Below, in pieces: positions 20,114 to 29,107 of a DNA stretch of 64,000 nt. Each line of letters opens with the position of its first letter. Positions within the stretch are counted from its first letter, which is position 1. The notes beneath the pieces are model-generated. The model searched no databases, had not been told where the DNA came from, and was given only the letters and a program-made list of their open reading frames with translations. Location of the stretch: NCBI RefSeq assembly GCF_027923225.1, contig NZ_BSDI01000012.1:62001-126000 (forward strand). The letters are read 5' to 3'. The translations under genes were made by a program, and so were the position numbers. The stretch is from Phytohabitans aurantiacus. Its GTDB lineage: Bacteria > Actinomycetota > Actinomycetes > Mycobacteriales > Micromonosporaceae.

Positions 20114-23100
20114 GGCGCCGCCGACCAGTGCGGGTCCTCCGCCGCCAGCGACAGCACACCCGCGATCGCGAAGAGGGCCACCGGCAGCCAGCGCCAGAAG
20201 AGCTGCACCCCGCGGTGCAGGGCCTTCTGGTCGTAGCGGGACAGGTTCGGCATCAGGGCGCGGTAGATCAGCAGACCGGCGCCGCCGAGGGCGGCAAGGG
20301 CGGCGAGCTGCAGACCACCCACCGACACCAGCGCCAGGCCGCCAACGACGGTCACGAGCATGGGCCGCCGGTACCGGTGACGCGTGACCCGCTCCGTCTG
20401 GAGTGGACCGCGGCGGGACAGCAGCGCGACCACGAGCACGATCAGCGCCAGCGTCGCGCCACCCGCCAGGCCCCACTGGTACTGCCGGTCGGGTCCAAAG
20501 CGGAGCGTCACGTCACCGGCGACCCCGGCGGGCAGGACCCAGCCCTGCTGCCAACCGTCGATCGTGATGGGGCGCAACGTCTCTCCGGCCGCCGTGGCGA
20601 TCCAGCCCGGGTTGGCGTTTTCGCGCAACACCAGTACCCGGTGCTTCGACGACGCGGCGACCGTGACGTGGCGCTCGCTGGCCGACCAGTCGCTGACGCT
20701 GACGTGTGAACCCTCCGCCTCCGGAGTCTCCGATGTGGTCAGTGCGAGTCGGGTCGGTGTCGCCAGTGTCGTGCCGGCCGCCACCACGCGCGACTCGCCG
20801 GCCGGCAGCTCCACCTCTTCCGACTTGCAGACGGTCGCCCACACCTCGCGCAGTTCCAGGAGCTGCTTGCGGGTGGCGCGGATCGACGTGGCGAATGTCG
20901 TGCCGGCGATGTTGAGTATCGGTCCGCTGCCGCACGGCAGCCGCACGATGGCGTCTTCGTCGACCGCCAGCTTTCCCTTGTCGGGTAGGGCCGTCAGCTC
21001 TGCCACCGCGACCGGCAGCGGGTCGAACTTGTTGCCGTACGGGTCATACGAGCGGGCCGGTGTGGTGTCGGAGAGCAGCACGGTGATTTCGTTCGTCGTC
21101 ATTGGACGGTCGAACGCGATCGTGCCGTCGGCGGAGAGCACGCCTCCGCGTACGCCACCGTCGCCCAGCACGGTGACCGACCACGGGTGCGACGCGGCGA
21201 TCTCCTCGTGCAGCGCCACCTTGAGGCCGGTGATCTCGCGGGACTTGGGCCAGGTCAGCCGGAGCCACGGCTGCTTGTCGTCGTCGGCCGCGTACCAGAC
21301 GGTGGTCGGGTTGCCGTCGGCCACGACGCCGGGCCGGGCGGCAGGGTCGGGCATCCCGCTCGACGAGGCCGCCACGGACGGTATGTCGTACTCGGAGTCG
21401 AGCAGCGCCGACAGCTCCGGTCCCGCCTTCGGCACCGCCCAGACGGCTGGCCGGTACGAGTCGGCGGCGCCGAGCCGCACCGTCCGGTCGATCACCCTGT
21501 TGTCCTCGGAGGCGCGAGCGGCGGCTGGGGAGCAGTAGGTGCGGTTGTCGAGGAAGTAGCACGACGGCACCGACGGCGCTGCGCTCAGGACGATGGACGA
21601 GGCGGCGTCGCCGACCGGAACCTCCGGCGTGACCAGGGTCCGGCCGGTGCGCAGGTCCGGGATCGTCAGCTCGGTGATGCCGACTCCGCCGAACCCGGTG
21701 CGCATGCCGAAGACGTCGTTGACGGTGACGCGCAGCCGTTCGGTGAGGAACCGCCCCGGCAGGCGTACGACCGCGGTGGTGCCGGAGACCTCGGTGGTGA
21801 CCCGGTCGGGTCCGGCGGCGACGGTGATGCGGGTCGGTATCGAGTCGGCGCCGGTGTCGAAGGTGATCCGGACCTCGGTGACGACCCGGGGAGCGGTCAG
21901 CTCCACCTCCAGCCACTGTCCGATCGACAGGGTGCCCGGCGCGGACCGCCACGAGGTGGTCGTGTCACCGTCGAGCGCCGCGTACGGCTGGTTGGCTGGC
22001 CGGCCACCGGACAGCGAAAGCGCCTGCGACATCGAACTGGACGCGCTGACCCCGCTGAACCCGAGGTACCGGACGGTCGTCTGAGCCTTCGTGGTGACCC
22101 AGGAAGGCAGGTAGTCGTGCTGGGGCGTGTCCAGCCGCCACGGTTCGAGGCTGGTGAGCGTGTTGGACGCGTTGTCCTGCGCCCGCCCGAACGCGACCTC
22201 GCGCCGGCGCAGGCCATCGGTCACCGTGGTCGATCCGGTGTCCACCCCGTCGGGCAGGTCACCGGCGAGCACCGTCGGCGCTTGCGGCAGCAACCCGGAT
22301 TCACCCAGTTCCAGCAGCGACTCCGGCCCGCCGACGAGCCTTGTCACCGAGTCAAGGTCGTACGCCACCACCTGGTCGACAGGCCGCTGTACCCGGAACA
22401 CCTCCAGCGCGCGGACCGGCACGTCGAGCCCGCGGTCGGAGTAGTTGCTCGGCAGGTGCCCGCCACCCACCATCGGACCGAAACCGGCGGCCAGCGTCAG
22501 TCCCGGCGACCGCGTGAGCGCCTGCCGTACCAATAGCGGGCGGGCGGCGTCGCTGTCGCCGTAGTTCAGATCGGACCGGATCAGCACGTAGCGCACGCCC
22601 GACCGGGCCAGAACATCCGCCAACGCGGTCGAGCCGGCGCCGGTGGCCATTGTGGACTCGATGGCGTCGAGCAGCCGGATGGTCGCCGGTGGGGCGAGCG
22701 GGATCGAGCTTCGCACCGCCCACGCGCTGTCGAGCAACGGCTGGAGGATCTCGTCGCTCGGGCTTCCCCAGAGGTACCGGGGGAAGCGGGCCGCGGGCGC
22801 GACCAGTACCCGTTCCCTGCCCAGGTTGGCGTCGAGCCAGGTGGATGCCTGCTTCCAGTACCCGGGTACCTCGTTGAAGCTGCCCTTCGCCGGCAGGCCG
22901 CCGACCAGAGCGGGTGCCGCGACCGCGGCGACCGCGACGAGGCTCGCGCCGGTGACCGCGGCGGCGCGCAGGCTACGCAGATGCCAGCGCGGGGCGCCGG
23001 CTGCCGCGCGGCTCAGCACGCCCAGCACGTGCGCGAGCCCGAGTATGAGCGGCAACCGGAGCACGACGTCGAACTTGTGCACGTTGCGCAGCGGCGCGCC

Positions 23101-24120
23101 GGACCCGTCCAGGAACGCCCGCTGGAGCTCGGCGAGGCCGCCGCTCGCGGATGCCACGTGCCCGAAACCGACCAGGGCGACGCCGACGAGTAGCCCGGTG
23201 ACGAGGAACCGGCGGTGTGGCATGCCCCGGCGAGCCAGCCCCGCGAGGCCGATGCCGGCCACCACCAGGGTCGCCGCGATGAGCAGCGGCTCGGTGCCCA
23301 GCTGCCAACCGGCCGTCCATGTTGGACCGTGCGGCCCGCCCAGGTACGCCAGCCAGTGCGAGGCGCCACGCATGGTGGTGACGAGGTCAGTGGTGCGTGT
23401 GGTGACTTCGGAGGTCTCGATGTAGTCCAGGAACGGTGGGCTGTACCGGCCGAGCAGCAGGAGCGGGACCACCCACCACGCGGTCGCGAACGCCACGGCC
23501 ACGCACCAACCGGCGAGCGCGGCCACGCGGCGCTTCAACGGCCGCACCGTCGCCAGCCACAGCACCGCCAGCGGCACGACAGCGAGCACCGCGGTGGCGT
23601 TCACCCCGCCCGCGCACGCGACGGCGAGCGCCGACCAGGCCACCGACCGGCGGATCGAGGCTCCCTTGGCGATGCCGACGAGCGGTACGAGCACCCACGG
23701 CGCGACGGCCGTGGGCCACGCCTCGACGGATACCGGTCCCAGTTCGGTGACGATTCGGGGGCAGAGGGCGAACGCGATACCGGCGATGAGGCGGCTCGCC
23801 GGCGTGCCGATGCCGAGCCGGTCAGCCAGTTTCACGACGCCCGTGAAGGCGACGCACATCAGCAGCGCCCACCACAGCCGCTGTATCGCCCAAGCGGGAA
23901 TCGCGAGCAGCCAGCCGCCCGCGAAGAACGGGCCCATCGGCCAGAGGTATCCGTACGCCTGGTTCTGGAGCTGCCCGAACGTGCCCGCCGGCTCCCACAC
24001 GTGCAACGCGCGTTCGAGCCAGGCGATCGGGGTGACGGCCAGGTCCACCTTTGTGTCGATGACCGTCATGCCGGGCGCTTGAAAAAACGCTAACGCGGTG
24101 AGAAAGACACATACCGCCAC
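20023..24120 (-). CDS. AftD-like alpha-(1->3)-arabinofuranosyltransferase (GT-C, DUF3367)
   Basis: AftD enzymes add arabinofuranose from decaprenyl-phospho-arabinose to cell-wall arabinan. The 1365-residue product has an N-terminal GT-C membrane domain (about residues 1-430) with the conserved VIDTKVDLAVTPIAWLERAL, the catalytic-loop Asp, and the RNVHKFDVVLRLPLILG motif. The long extracytoplasmic half contains two F5/8-type carbohydrate-binding modules (ALDGDTTTSWRSA and GNPTTVWYAADDDKQPWLRL), and C-terminal TM helices close the protein. The GTG at 24120 is the first in-frame start outside the divergent GT4 gene. A DUF2613 gene lies close by, as beside mycobacterial aftD. Confidence 0.86.
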   Translation of the reverse strand: MAVCVFLTALAFFQAPGMTVIDTKVDLAVTPIAWLERALHVWEPAGTFGQLQNQAYGYLWPMGPFFAGGWLLAIPAWAIQRLWWALLMCVAFTGVVKLADRLGIGTPASRLIAGIAFALCPRIVTELGPVSVEAWPTAVAPWVLVPLVGIAKGASIRRSVAWSALAVACAGGVNATAVLAVVPLAVLWLATVRPLKRRVAALAGWCVAVAFATAWWVVPLLLLGRYSPPFLDYIETSEVTTRTTDLVTTMRGASHWLAYLGGPHGPTWTAGWQLGTEPLLIAATLVVAGIGLAGLARRGMPHRRFLVTGLLVGVALVGFGHVASASGGLAELQRAFLDGSGAPLRNVHKFDVVLRLPLILGLAHVLGVLSRAAAGAPRWHLRSLRAAAVTGASLVAVAAVAAPALVGGLPAKGSFNEVPGYWKQASTWLDANLGRERVLVAPAARFPRYLWGSPSDEILQPLLDSAWAVRSSIPLAPPATIRLLDAIESTMATGAGSTALADVLARSGVRYVLIRSDLNYGDSDAARPLLVRQALTRSPGLTLAAGFGPMVGGGHLPSNYSDRGLDVPVRALEVFRVQRPVDQVVAYDLDSVTRLVGGPESLLELGESGLLPQAPTVLAGDLPDGVDTGSTTVTDGLRRREVAFGRAQDNASNTLTSLEPWRLDTPQHDYLPSWVTTKAQTTVRYLGFSGVSASSSMSQALSLSGGRPANQPYAALDGDTTTSWRSAPGTLSIGQWLEVELTAPRVVTEVRITFDTGADSIPTRITVAAGPDRVTTEVSGTTAVVRLPGRFLTERLRVTVNDVFGMRTGFGGVGITELTIPDLRTGRTLVTPEVPVGDAASSIVLSAAPSVPSCYFLDNRTYCSPAAARASEDNRVIDRTVRLGAADSYRPAVWAVPKAGPELSALLDSEYDIPSVAASSSGMPDPAARPGVVADGNPTTVWYAADDDKQPWLRLTWPKSREITGLKVALHEEIAASHPWSVTVLGDGGVRGGVLSADGTIAFDRPMTTNEITVLLSDTTPARSYDPYGNKFDPLPVAVAELTALPDKGKLAVDEDAIVRLPCGSGPILNIAGTTFATSIRATRKQLLELREVWATVCKSEEVELPAGESRVVAAGTTLATPTRLALTTSETPEAEGSHVSVSDWSASERHVTVAASSKHRVLVLRENANPGWIATAAGETLRPITIDGWQQGWVLPAGVAGDVTLRFGPDRQYQWGLAGGATLALIVLVVALLSRRGPLQTERVTRHRYRRPMLVTVVGGLALVSVGGLQLAALAALGGAGLLIYRALMPNLSRYDQKALHRGVQLFWRWLPVALFAIAGVLSLAAEDPHWSAAPQVVALAAASALWLSFAVRTFRRGHREPSH

Positions 24121-24227
24121 GGTCCGGAGCCGCCAAACGATACCGGTGGCCGGTGGCGGCGGATCATCCGGTGCCGAGCCGTTGCCAGCCGGCCCGGATT
24201 GCCCATATGGTGGCCCGATCGCGAAAA

Positions 24228-24241
24228 CTACTCGTGAGTAG
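24228..24241. promoter_or_regulatory. 6-2-6 palindrome in the divergent aftD-like/GT4 intergenic region
   Basis: CTACTC-GT-GAGTAG is a perfect inverted repeat just before the GT4 ribosome binding site, in the only intergenic space between two divergent glycosyltransferase genes. It may be an operator shared by both. Confidence 0.35.
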
Positions 24242-24249
24242 GAGCTGCC

Positions 24250-25404
24250 GTGGGCACCCGGCACGTCCTCATCCTCAACTGGCGGGACACCCTCAACCCT
24301 GAAGGCGGCGGCTCCGAGGTCTACCTTGAGCGCGTCGCCGGCGAGCTCGCGGCTCGCGGGCACCGCGTGACCCTCCACTGCGCCGCTCACGGGAACGCTC
24401 CCGCCGACGAGACCACCGCCGCTGGCGTCCGCGTCATCCGGCGCGGCGGGCGGCACACCGTTTACCTTCGGGCCGCGCTGACCTACCTCGCCGGGCTTAT
24501 CGGGTTCGGACCGCTGTCGCGGAACGCCCTCGGCCGGCCGGACGTCATCGTGGACGTCTGTAACGGCCTGCCGTTCCTGTCGCCGCTCTACGCCCGCCGT
24601 CCCGTGATCGCCCTCGTGCACCACGTGCACCGGGAGCAGTGGCCGGTCGTGCTCGGTCCTCGGCTGGCGCGGCTGGGCTGGTGGATCGAGTCCCGGCTCG
24701 CGCCGTGGGTTTACCGGCATTGCCGGTACGTCACGGTGTCCGAGGCCACGCGGGCCGAACTGGCCGTGCTCGGCGTCGATGCCGCGCGCGTCGTCGTCGT
24801 CCACAATGGCACTCCTGAGGTGGCGTCGGAGCCGGTGCCCCGTACCGCGCACCCGTCACTGATCGTCCTGGGTCGCCTGGTTCCCCACAAGCGGGTGGAG
24901 ATCGCCCTCCAGGCCGTCGCCGCGCTCGCCGACGAGATGCCGGGGCTGGAACTGGTCGTCGCCGGCCAGGGCTGGTGGGAGCAGCCCCTGCGGGAGTACG
25001 CCGAATCGCTCCACATCGAGGACCGCGTGCGGTTCACCGGGTTCGTCACCGAACAGCAGAAGCACGAACTGCTGTGCTCCGCCTGGGTCGCGCTCACCCC
25101 GTCGCTCAAGGAGGGCTGGGGGCTCACGATCGTCGAGGCGGCCTCGCGCGGGACACCGACCATCGCGTTCCACGGCGCGGGCGGTGTCGCCGAAGCACTC
25201 GTCGACGGCGAGAGCGGAATGCTGGCGGACGACATCGACGACTTCGTCGCGAAGACCGGGACGCTCCTGCGGGACGGGGTCCAGCGGGCCGCGATGGGTG
25301 AGGCGGCCCGGAAGCACGCCGCCTCGTTCACCTGGGAGGCGTCCGGAGAGCGCTTCGCCGAACTAGTCATGCGCCGTCAGCGGGACCACTACCTGGTGCC
25401 GTAA
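24250..25404 (+). CDS. Glycosyltransferase family 4 (GT-B fold)
   Basis: The 384-residue cytosolic enzyme starts at GTG with TAGGAG 5 nt upstream. The N-terminal half begins LNWRDTLNPEGGGSEVYLERVAGELAARGH, the acceptor-domain pattern of GT4. The C-terminal half has the nucleotide-sugar-binding motif TPSLKEGWGLTIVEAASRGTP with its conserved Glu residues, and LIVLGRLVPHKRVEIALQA. GT4 enzymes transfer a sugar with retention of configuration. The substrate is unknown; the adjacent AftD-like, GT-C-like and flippase genes indicate envelope polysaccharide synthesis. Its last 16 bp overlap the convergent DUF2613 gene. Confidence 0.92.
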   Translation: MGTRHVLILNWRDTLNPEGGGSEVYLERVAGELAARGHRVTLHCAAHGNAPADETTAAGVRVIRRGGRHTVYLRAALTYLAGLIGFGPLSRNALGRPDVIVDVCNGLPFLSPLYARRPVIALVHHVHREQWPVVLGPRLARLGWWIESRLAPWVYRHCRYVTVSEATRAELAVLGVDAARVVVVHNGTPEVASEPVPRTAHPSLIVLGRLVPHKRVEIALQAVAALADEMPGLELVVAGQGWWEQPLREYAESLHIEDRVRFTGFVTEQQKHELLCSAWVALTPSLKEGWGLTIVEAASRGTPTIAFHGAGGVAEALVDGESGMLADDIDDFVAKTGTLLRDGVQRAAMGEAARKHAASFTWEASGERFAELVMRRQRDHYLVP

Positions 25405-25580
25405 GACGCCGGCTGCCGCTCGTCGGCCGACGGGTTGTCGCTCTTGGCGATCTCGCTGGACACCTTGTCGGCCGCCTCCTGCGGGGTGACGACCAGCGCG
25501 GATGCGAGCGCGTACGCACCCGTCACCGCCAGCACAGCGGCGATCACTCCGGCCAGCAGCAGGCTGCTCAGGGTCTTCAT
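25389..25580 (-). CDS. DUF2613 small membrane protein
   Basis: The 63-residue protein starts at MKTLSSLLLAGVIAAVLAVTGAYALASALVV, a single TM/signal-anchor segment, followed by a short extracytoplasmic TPQEAADKVSSEIAKSDNP region. The ATG at 25580 has AGGGAGATAAAGG upstream, so it is preferred over an upstream in-frame start. DUF2613 proteins occur beside aftD in mycobacteria (Rv0236A next to Rv0236c), and the same association is seen here. It may be an accessory peptide of the arabinosyltransferase. The 3' end overlaps the GT4 gene by 16 bp. Confidence 0.85.
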   Translation of the reverse strand: MKTLSSLLLAGVIAAVLAVTGAYALASALVVTPQEAADKVSSEIAKSDNPSADERQPASYGTR

Positions 25581-25631
25581 GCCTTTATCTCCCTCATGGC
25601 ATCCAAGTGCGGGCACGTTACCACGCGGTAG

Positions 25632-27212
25632 CTAGTCATGGGAGGGGCGCTTCCGGCGGCTTTCCTGTACGACCGCGGCGACCGTCACCGCCAGCGCCAG
25701 CACGTGGCCGGCCAGAGGCAGTGGCCAGCGCGGTTCGGGCGCCGTCGTGGGCGCGCTCGGGTTCTCGTACAGGGAGAGGGTGGGGCCGGCGTAGACCAAA
25801 TCGAGACCCGCGAGGGCGCTCGCCGGCACCTCACCGCCCGCGCCGTGCTGCACCAGTACCCACCGCACATCGGTCACCGGCTCACCGGACGCGAGCCGAC
25901 GGCGGATCTCGGCGGCCCGCGCGCTCTCGCCGCTGACGCTCAGGTCACCGACGAGCAGGACATCGTCGACGATCACCGGCGCTTTCAGATAGCGCGGGGC
26001 CGGGTCCAGGACCACGGTGTCGCGGTTCCAGGGATACGCGCGGTACGCCGTGAACGGCAGCGACAGCACCTCACCGCCCTCGACCCGCTTCGCCACGACC
26101 GCCCAGTCGCGCGGGTAGTCCACCGGCCGCAGGCGGCCCGCCCCGCCGAACGCCAGATCCGGCATCACGACCACCGGCAGCAGGGCCGCCCCGACGAGCA
26201 CCGGGGTGCGGCCGAGCCGCTCCGCGCCGAGGGCCGCGCAGATGATGAGGAGGAGGGCGTACGGCATCAGGAACTTCTGGCCGTCCCGGAACAGCCCGGC
26301 ACCAGGCACGTGCGCGACGAGCCATTCGAGGGCGGGGGCGGCTGGGCCAGTACCAAGAAGGGCAAGGACGAAACCGACGACAGCGACCACCGACAGTCGC
26401 GTCGCCGCGCTCCAGCGGCGGCGCAGCACCGGATATCCCGCGGCCGCCAGCGCGAGCAGCACGACCGTCGCCAGCGGCGCCAGGAGCGAGCCGCGGCTGT
26501 CGGGCGTCGTCTGCGCGTTCCAGATGCCGCCCGTGCCGAGCAGCGCGCCCACCGGCCCGCTCCAGTTTTCGCCGCGGGCCGCGAAAGCCGCCACTCCTTC
26601 CGCGTCGGAACGCCCACCCGCCGCCGTCACGAGCGCGGCCAGCACCCACGGCGCGTTCAGAGCCGCGGCGGCCAGCCTTGCCTTCCACGGAACGGAAAGC
26701 ACACACACCAAAACGAACGCGATGATGCCGCCGGTCGGCGTCAGAGACGCGACAGCGGCCGCGATGACGATTTTGCCGGTACGCCTCGCGAGTGCCGCCT
26801 CGACCAACCAGGGCAGAGCGGCGTAGCAGAGCAGCAGTCCCCACTGTCCAATGAGGAGTCTCTCGGCGAGGAAAGGCGTCCACGCGTACCCGATCGCCGC
26901 CACGATCCTGCTGAGTGTGCGCTCAGTCGGCACGAGGCGGCCCGCGCCGAGAGCGGCGGCATAGACAATGGCGGCCAGCGCGATCCGCTGCACCAGCCAC
27001 CCGGGGACTACTTGTGTGACCACCGAGACGGCGGCGTCCAGCGGCACCGCCCTCGGCAGCGCGTCGACCGGGGCGAGAAAATCCCAGCGCAGCGGCTGCC
27101 GCGGCACAAAGACCATGTCGTAGGCGAGCACGTATCCGGGCGCGGCGAGCGGGGCCAGGATGGCTACGGTGACAAGGGCGGCGGTGGCGTGGAGCATCAA
27201 CCGTTCGCGCAC
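25632..27212 (-). CDS. Polytopic membrane protein, GT-C glycosyltransferase-like
   Basis: I assign this only to the GT-C-like group. The 526-residue protein has about ten to eleven hydrophobic helices. An early YDMVFVPRQPL segment carries an Asp in the position expected for a GT-C catalytic loop. FRDGQKFLMPYALLLI resembles the RNVHKFDVVLRLPLIL motif of the neighbouring AftD-like enzyme. A C-terminal extracytoplasmic domain follows. The GTG at 27212 was chosen because GAGGAGG lies 6 nt upstream; a GTG five codons earlier would place that ribosome site inside the gene. It lies next to the flippase gene on the other strand. Confidence 0.72.
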   Translation of the reverse strand: MRERLMLHATAALVTVAILAPLAAPGYVLAYDMVFVPRQPLRWDFLAPVDALPRAVPLDAAVSVVTQVVPGWLVQRIALAAIVYAAALGAGRLVPTERTLSRIVAAIGYAWTPFLAERLLIGQWGLLLCYAALPWLVEAALARRTGKIVIAAAVASLTPTGGIIAFVLVCVLSVPWKARLAAAALNAPWVLAALVTAAGGRSDAEGVAAFAARGENWSGPVGALLGTGGIWNAQTTPDSRGSLLAPLATVVLLALAAAGYPVLRRRWSAATRLSVVAVVGFVLALLGTGPAAPALEWLVAHVPGAGLFRDGQKFLMPYALLLIICAALGAERLGRTPVLVGAALLPVVVMPDLAFGGAGRLRPVDYPRDWAVVAKRVEGGEVLSLPFTAYRAYPWNRDTVVLDPAPRYLKAPVIVDDVLLVGDLSVSGESARAAEIRRRLASGEPVTDVRWVLVQHGAGGEVPASALAGLDLVYAGPTLSLYENPSAPTTAPEPRWPLPLAGHVLALAVTVAAVVQESRRKRPSHD

Positions 27213-27272
27213 GGTTGACCTCCTCACTACGCTGACCGGGTCACTCTACGGTGACGATCTTCCGGAGGTGTC

Positions 27273-28517
27273 GTGGCTTCTTCGACTCGCGCGGCTTCGC
27301 TCGGCCGTGCCGGCGCTGTCGTCACGGCGGCAAACGTCGTGGTCAACCTAGCCGCGTACCTCGTGCCGCTCCTCGGCGCCCGCTATCTGACCTCCGACGA
27401 TCTCGGCGCGCTCGCCACCGCGATGGCCCTCTTCGCCATCGCCACCGTGCCCGGCGTCGGTCTCCAGACCGCGATCGCGGTATCGGTCGCCCGAGGCGAG
27501 AATCCCGCCAACCTCGGCCGGATGTCATGGACGACCGCCACGTTCTGCGGCGTCCCGCTCCTGCTCGCCACCCCGATCCTGGTGCCCGTGCTCGACCTGC
27601 CGGTGGCGGTGCCGCCGCTGCTCGCCGCGATGACCGTACCGGTCGTGCTGGCCTGCCGGTCCCTCGGCGAGATGCAGGGACGGTCGCAGTTCTCCAAGCT
27701 GGCGGTGGGCTTGGCCCTGGTCGCCTTCGGCCGGTACGCCGGCGTCGTGATCGGACTGGCGGCCGGCCTCGGTCTGGTCGGCTCACTCGTCGTGGGCCTC
27801 GCGGTGGCGTGGCTCGCGCTCCCCGTGGTGGCCCGCCTGAGCCACGCTCCTCACGTGACCACCTCGGGCCGCCTGGGCGGCGGAGCGGTCTTCACCGCCG
27901 CCAGCGCGACACTCGCGATGCTGGTCGCCTCGTATGCCGACCTGATCCTCGCTCGCACCGTCCTCCCTGCGGCCGCCTCAGGCGCGTACGCCGTCGGCGC
28001 GGTGCTCACCCGCGGCGCCATCTGGGCCCCGCAGGTGATCACGATGCTGGCCCTACCTCGGCTCGCCCAGGGCCACCGGCGCACGCTGATGACCGGGCTC
28101 GGGTTGGTGGCGGGTGCCGGATTGGCACTGGTCGGGCTGACGGCGGTGGCGTCCGAGCTGGCGGTGCGCGTGGTGGGCGGCGCCGACTACCTGTACTTGA
28201 CAGCGGACGCGCCCTGGTTCGCGGCACTGGGCGCCGTGTACGCGATCATCTTCTTCCTGCTGAACGCCCAGATCGCGGCATCCGCCCGCTGGCCGTCAGC
28301 TCCGCTGTGGATAGCGGTGGCCGCGTTGCCCCCAGCCATCCTGGTACTAGGCCGCCCATCAATCGGCTCAGTCCTGGCCTGCGCCTTGACAGTGGCGGTC
28401 GCCGCCGGCACGGCCATGCTTGTGCGCGTCCTCCACACCGCGCCCGCGCCGCCGGCGCCCTCTTCCGTGCCGTCGCCGCCCTCTTCCGCCGATCAAGGGC
28501 AAACGCACGTGATTTGA
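27273..28517 (+). CDS. Polysaccharide flippase-like membrane protein (MOP/Wzx-type)
   Basis: The 414-residue protein has about twelve TM helices in the pattern of polysaccharide exporters: an N-terminal AGAVVTAANVVVNLAAYLVPLLGARYLTSDDLGAL-like region, in which the amphipathic loop is typical, then GVGLQTAIAVSVARG. It starts at GTG with GGAGG 6 nt upstream. Such proteins flip lipid-linked glycans to the outer membrane leaflet. The adjacent glycosyltransferases support this, but the family call rests on topology and short motifs. A multi-arm palindromic element overlaps its stop codon. Confidence 0.78.
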   Translation: MASSTRAASLGRAGAVVTAANVVVNLAAYLVPLLGARYLTSDDLGALATAMALFAIATVPGVGLQTAIAVSVARGENPANLGRMSWTTATFCGVPLLLATPILVPVLDLPVAVPPLLAAMTVPVVLACRSLGEMQGRSQFSKLAVGLALVAFGRYAGVVIGLAAGLGLVGSLVVGLAVAWLALPVVARLSHAPHVTTSGRLGGGAVFTAASATLAMLVASYADLILARTVLPAAASGAYAVGAVLTRGAIWAPQVITMLALPRLAQGHRRTLMTGLGLVAGAGLALVGLTAVASELAVRVVGGADYLYLTADAPWFAALGAVYAIIFFLLNAQIAASARWPSAPLWIAVAALPPAILVLGRPSIGSVLACALTVAVAAGTAMLVRVLHTAPAPPAPSSVPSPPSSADQGQTHVI

Positions 28518-28568
28518 TCGCATTTCCGCGTGCATTCGCCCTTGATCGATGCGAATGCCCTTGATCGG
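28489..28568. terminator. Multi-arm palindromic element between convergent genes
   Basis: CCGATCAAGGGC at 28489-28500 pairs perfectly with GCCCTTGATCGG at 28557-28568. Inside, 28491-28509 also pairs with 28529-28547 (17 of 19), and GCATTCGC (28532-28539) pairs with GCGAATGC (28551-28558). The flippase stop codon lies within. Alternative mutually exclusive stems are possible. Likely a bidirectional terminator. Confidence 0.75.
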
Positions 28569-28578
28569 CGCGGACGCG

Positions 28579-28920
28579 CTACGGGGGCGGTGCCGGTAGG
28601 GAACCACGCACGCGCCGCCGAACCATCATCACGCCCATGACGACGGCTGCCGCGAGTATCGGCAGGGTCAGCGCGACCATGACCGTGTGCCCGGTGCTGC
28701 GGCGTTCGAACAATGCGGTTCCGACCAAGCCGGTGGCCACGCCCAAGCCAATGAACAGGTGCATCGCGGCCTGTAACCGCGGAGCGTGCAGCGGGCTGCG
28801 ACGCCAGAGGATCGTGTGAGGGTTATGCCGGCTCTTGGCGAAAATCGCGGTGGCGACAGCCACATTCGAGGCGGCGGCTCCGCTGCCCAGAACAACACGG
28901 ACGACATCGATCGAACCCAT
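28579..28920 (-). CDS. Small membrane protein of unknown function
   Basis: I do not recognise a named family. Starting at the ATG giving [20 protein letters not shown], the 113-residue protein has three hydrophobic helices, near residues 5-25, 50-68 and 75-98, and a basic C-terminus (MVRRRVRGS). The ATG has a leaderless-type promoter, TACCCT 6 nt upstream, which supports this start over an upstream in-frame one. It is convergent with the flippase gene and lies 57 bp from a tRNA gene. Confidence 0.7.
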   Translation of the reverse strand: MGSIDVVRVVLGSGAAASNVAVATAIFAKSRHNPHTILWRRSPLHAPRLQAAMHLFIGLGVATGLVGTALFERRSTGHTVMVALTLPILAAAVVMGVMMVRRRVRGSLPAPPP

Positions 28921-28926
28921 GGCGGC

Positions 28927-28932
28927 AGGGTA
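28927..28932 (-). promoter_or_regulatory. -10 hexamer TACCCT for the small membrane protein (leaderless type)
   Basis: TACCCT ends 6 nt before the ATG at 28920 on the minus strand; no ribosome binding site is present. Confidence 0.5.
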
Positions 28933-28974
28933 TGCGAAAGGGGCCACCCTTCTGATGGAGGATGGCCCCTGACC

Positions 28975-29051
<77 letters not shown>

Positions 29052-29107
29052 ATCGTGCCCGCGTAATACTAGCCGACCGGTCCGGTGGGACAAACTCGGT
29101 ATCCCGG

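Noticed and set aside
24121..24852. Open frame extending the AftD-like gene 244 codons upstream
   Set aside because: It runs antisense through the well-supported GT4 gene, has shadow-like composition (Arg, Gly, Asp, Val and Pro rich), and lacks a hydrophobic pattern; the GTG at 24120 begins the conserved domain.
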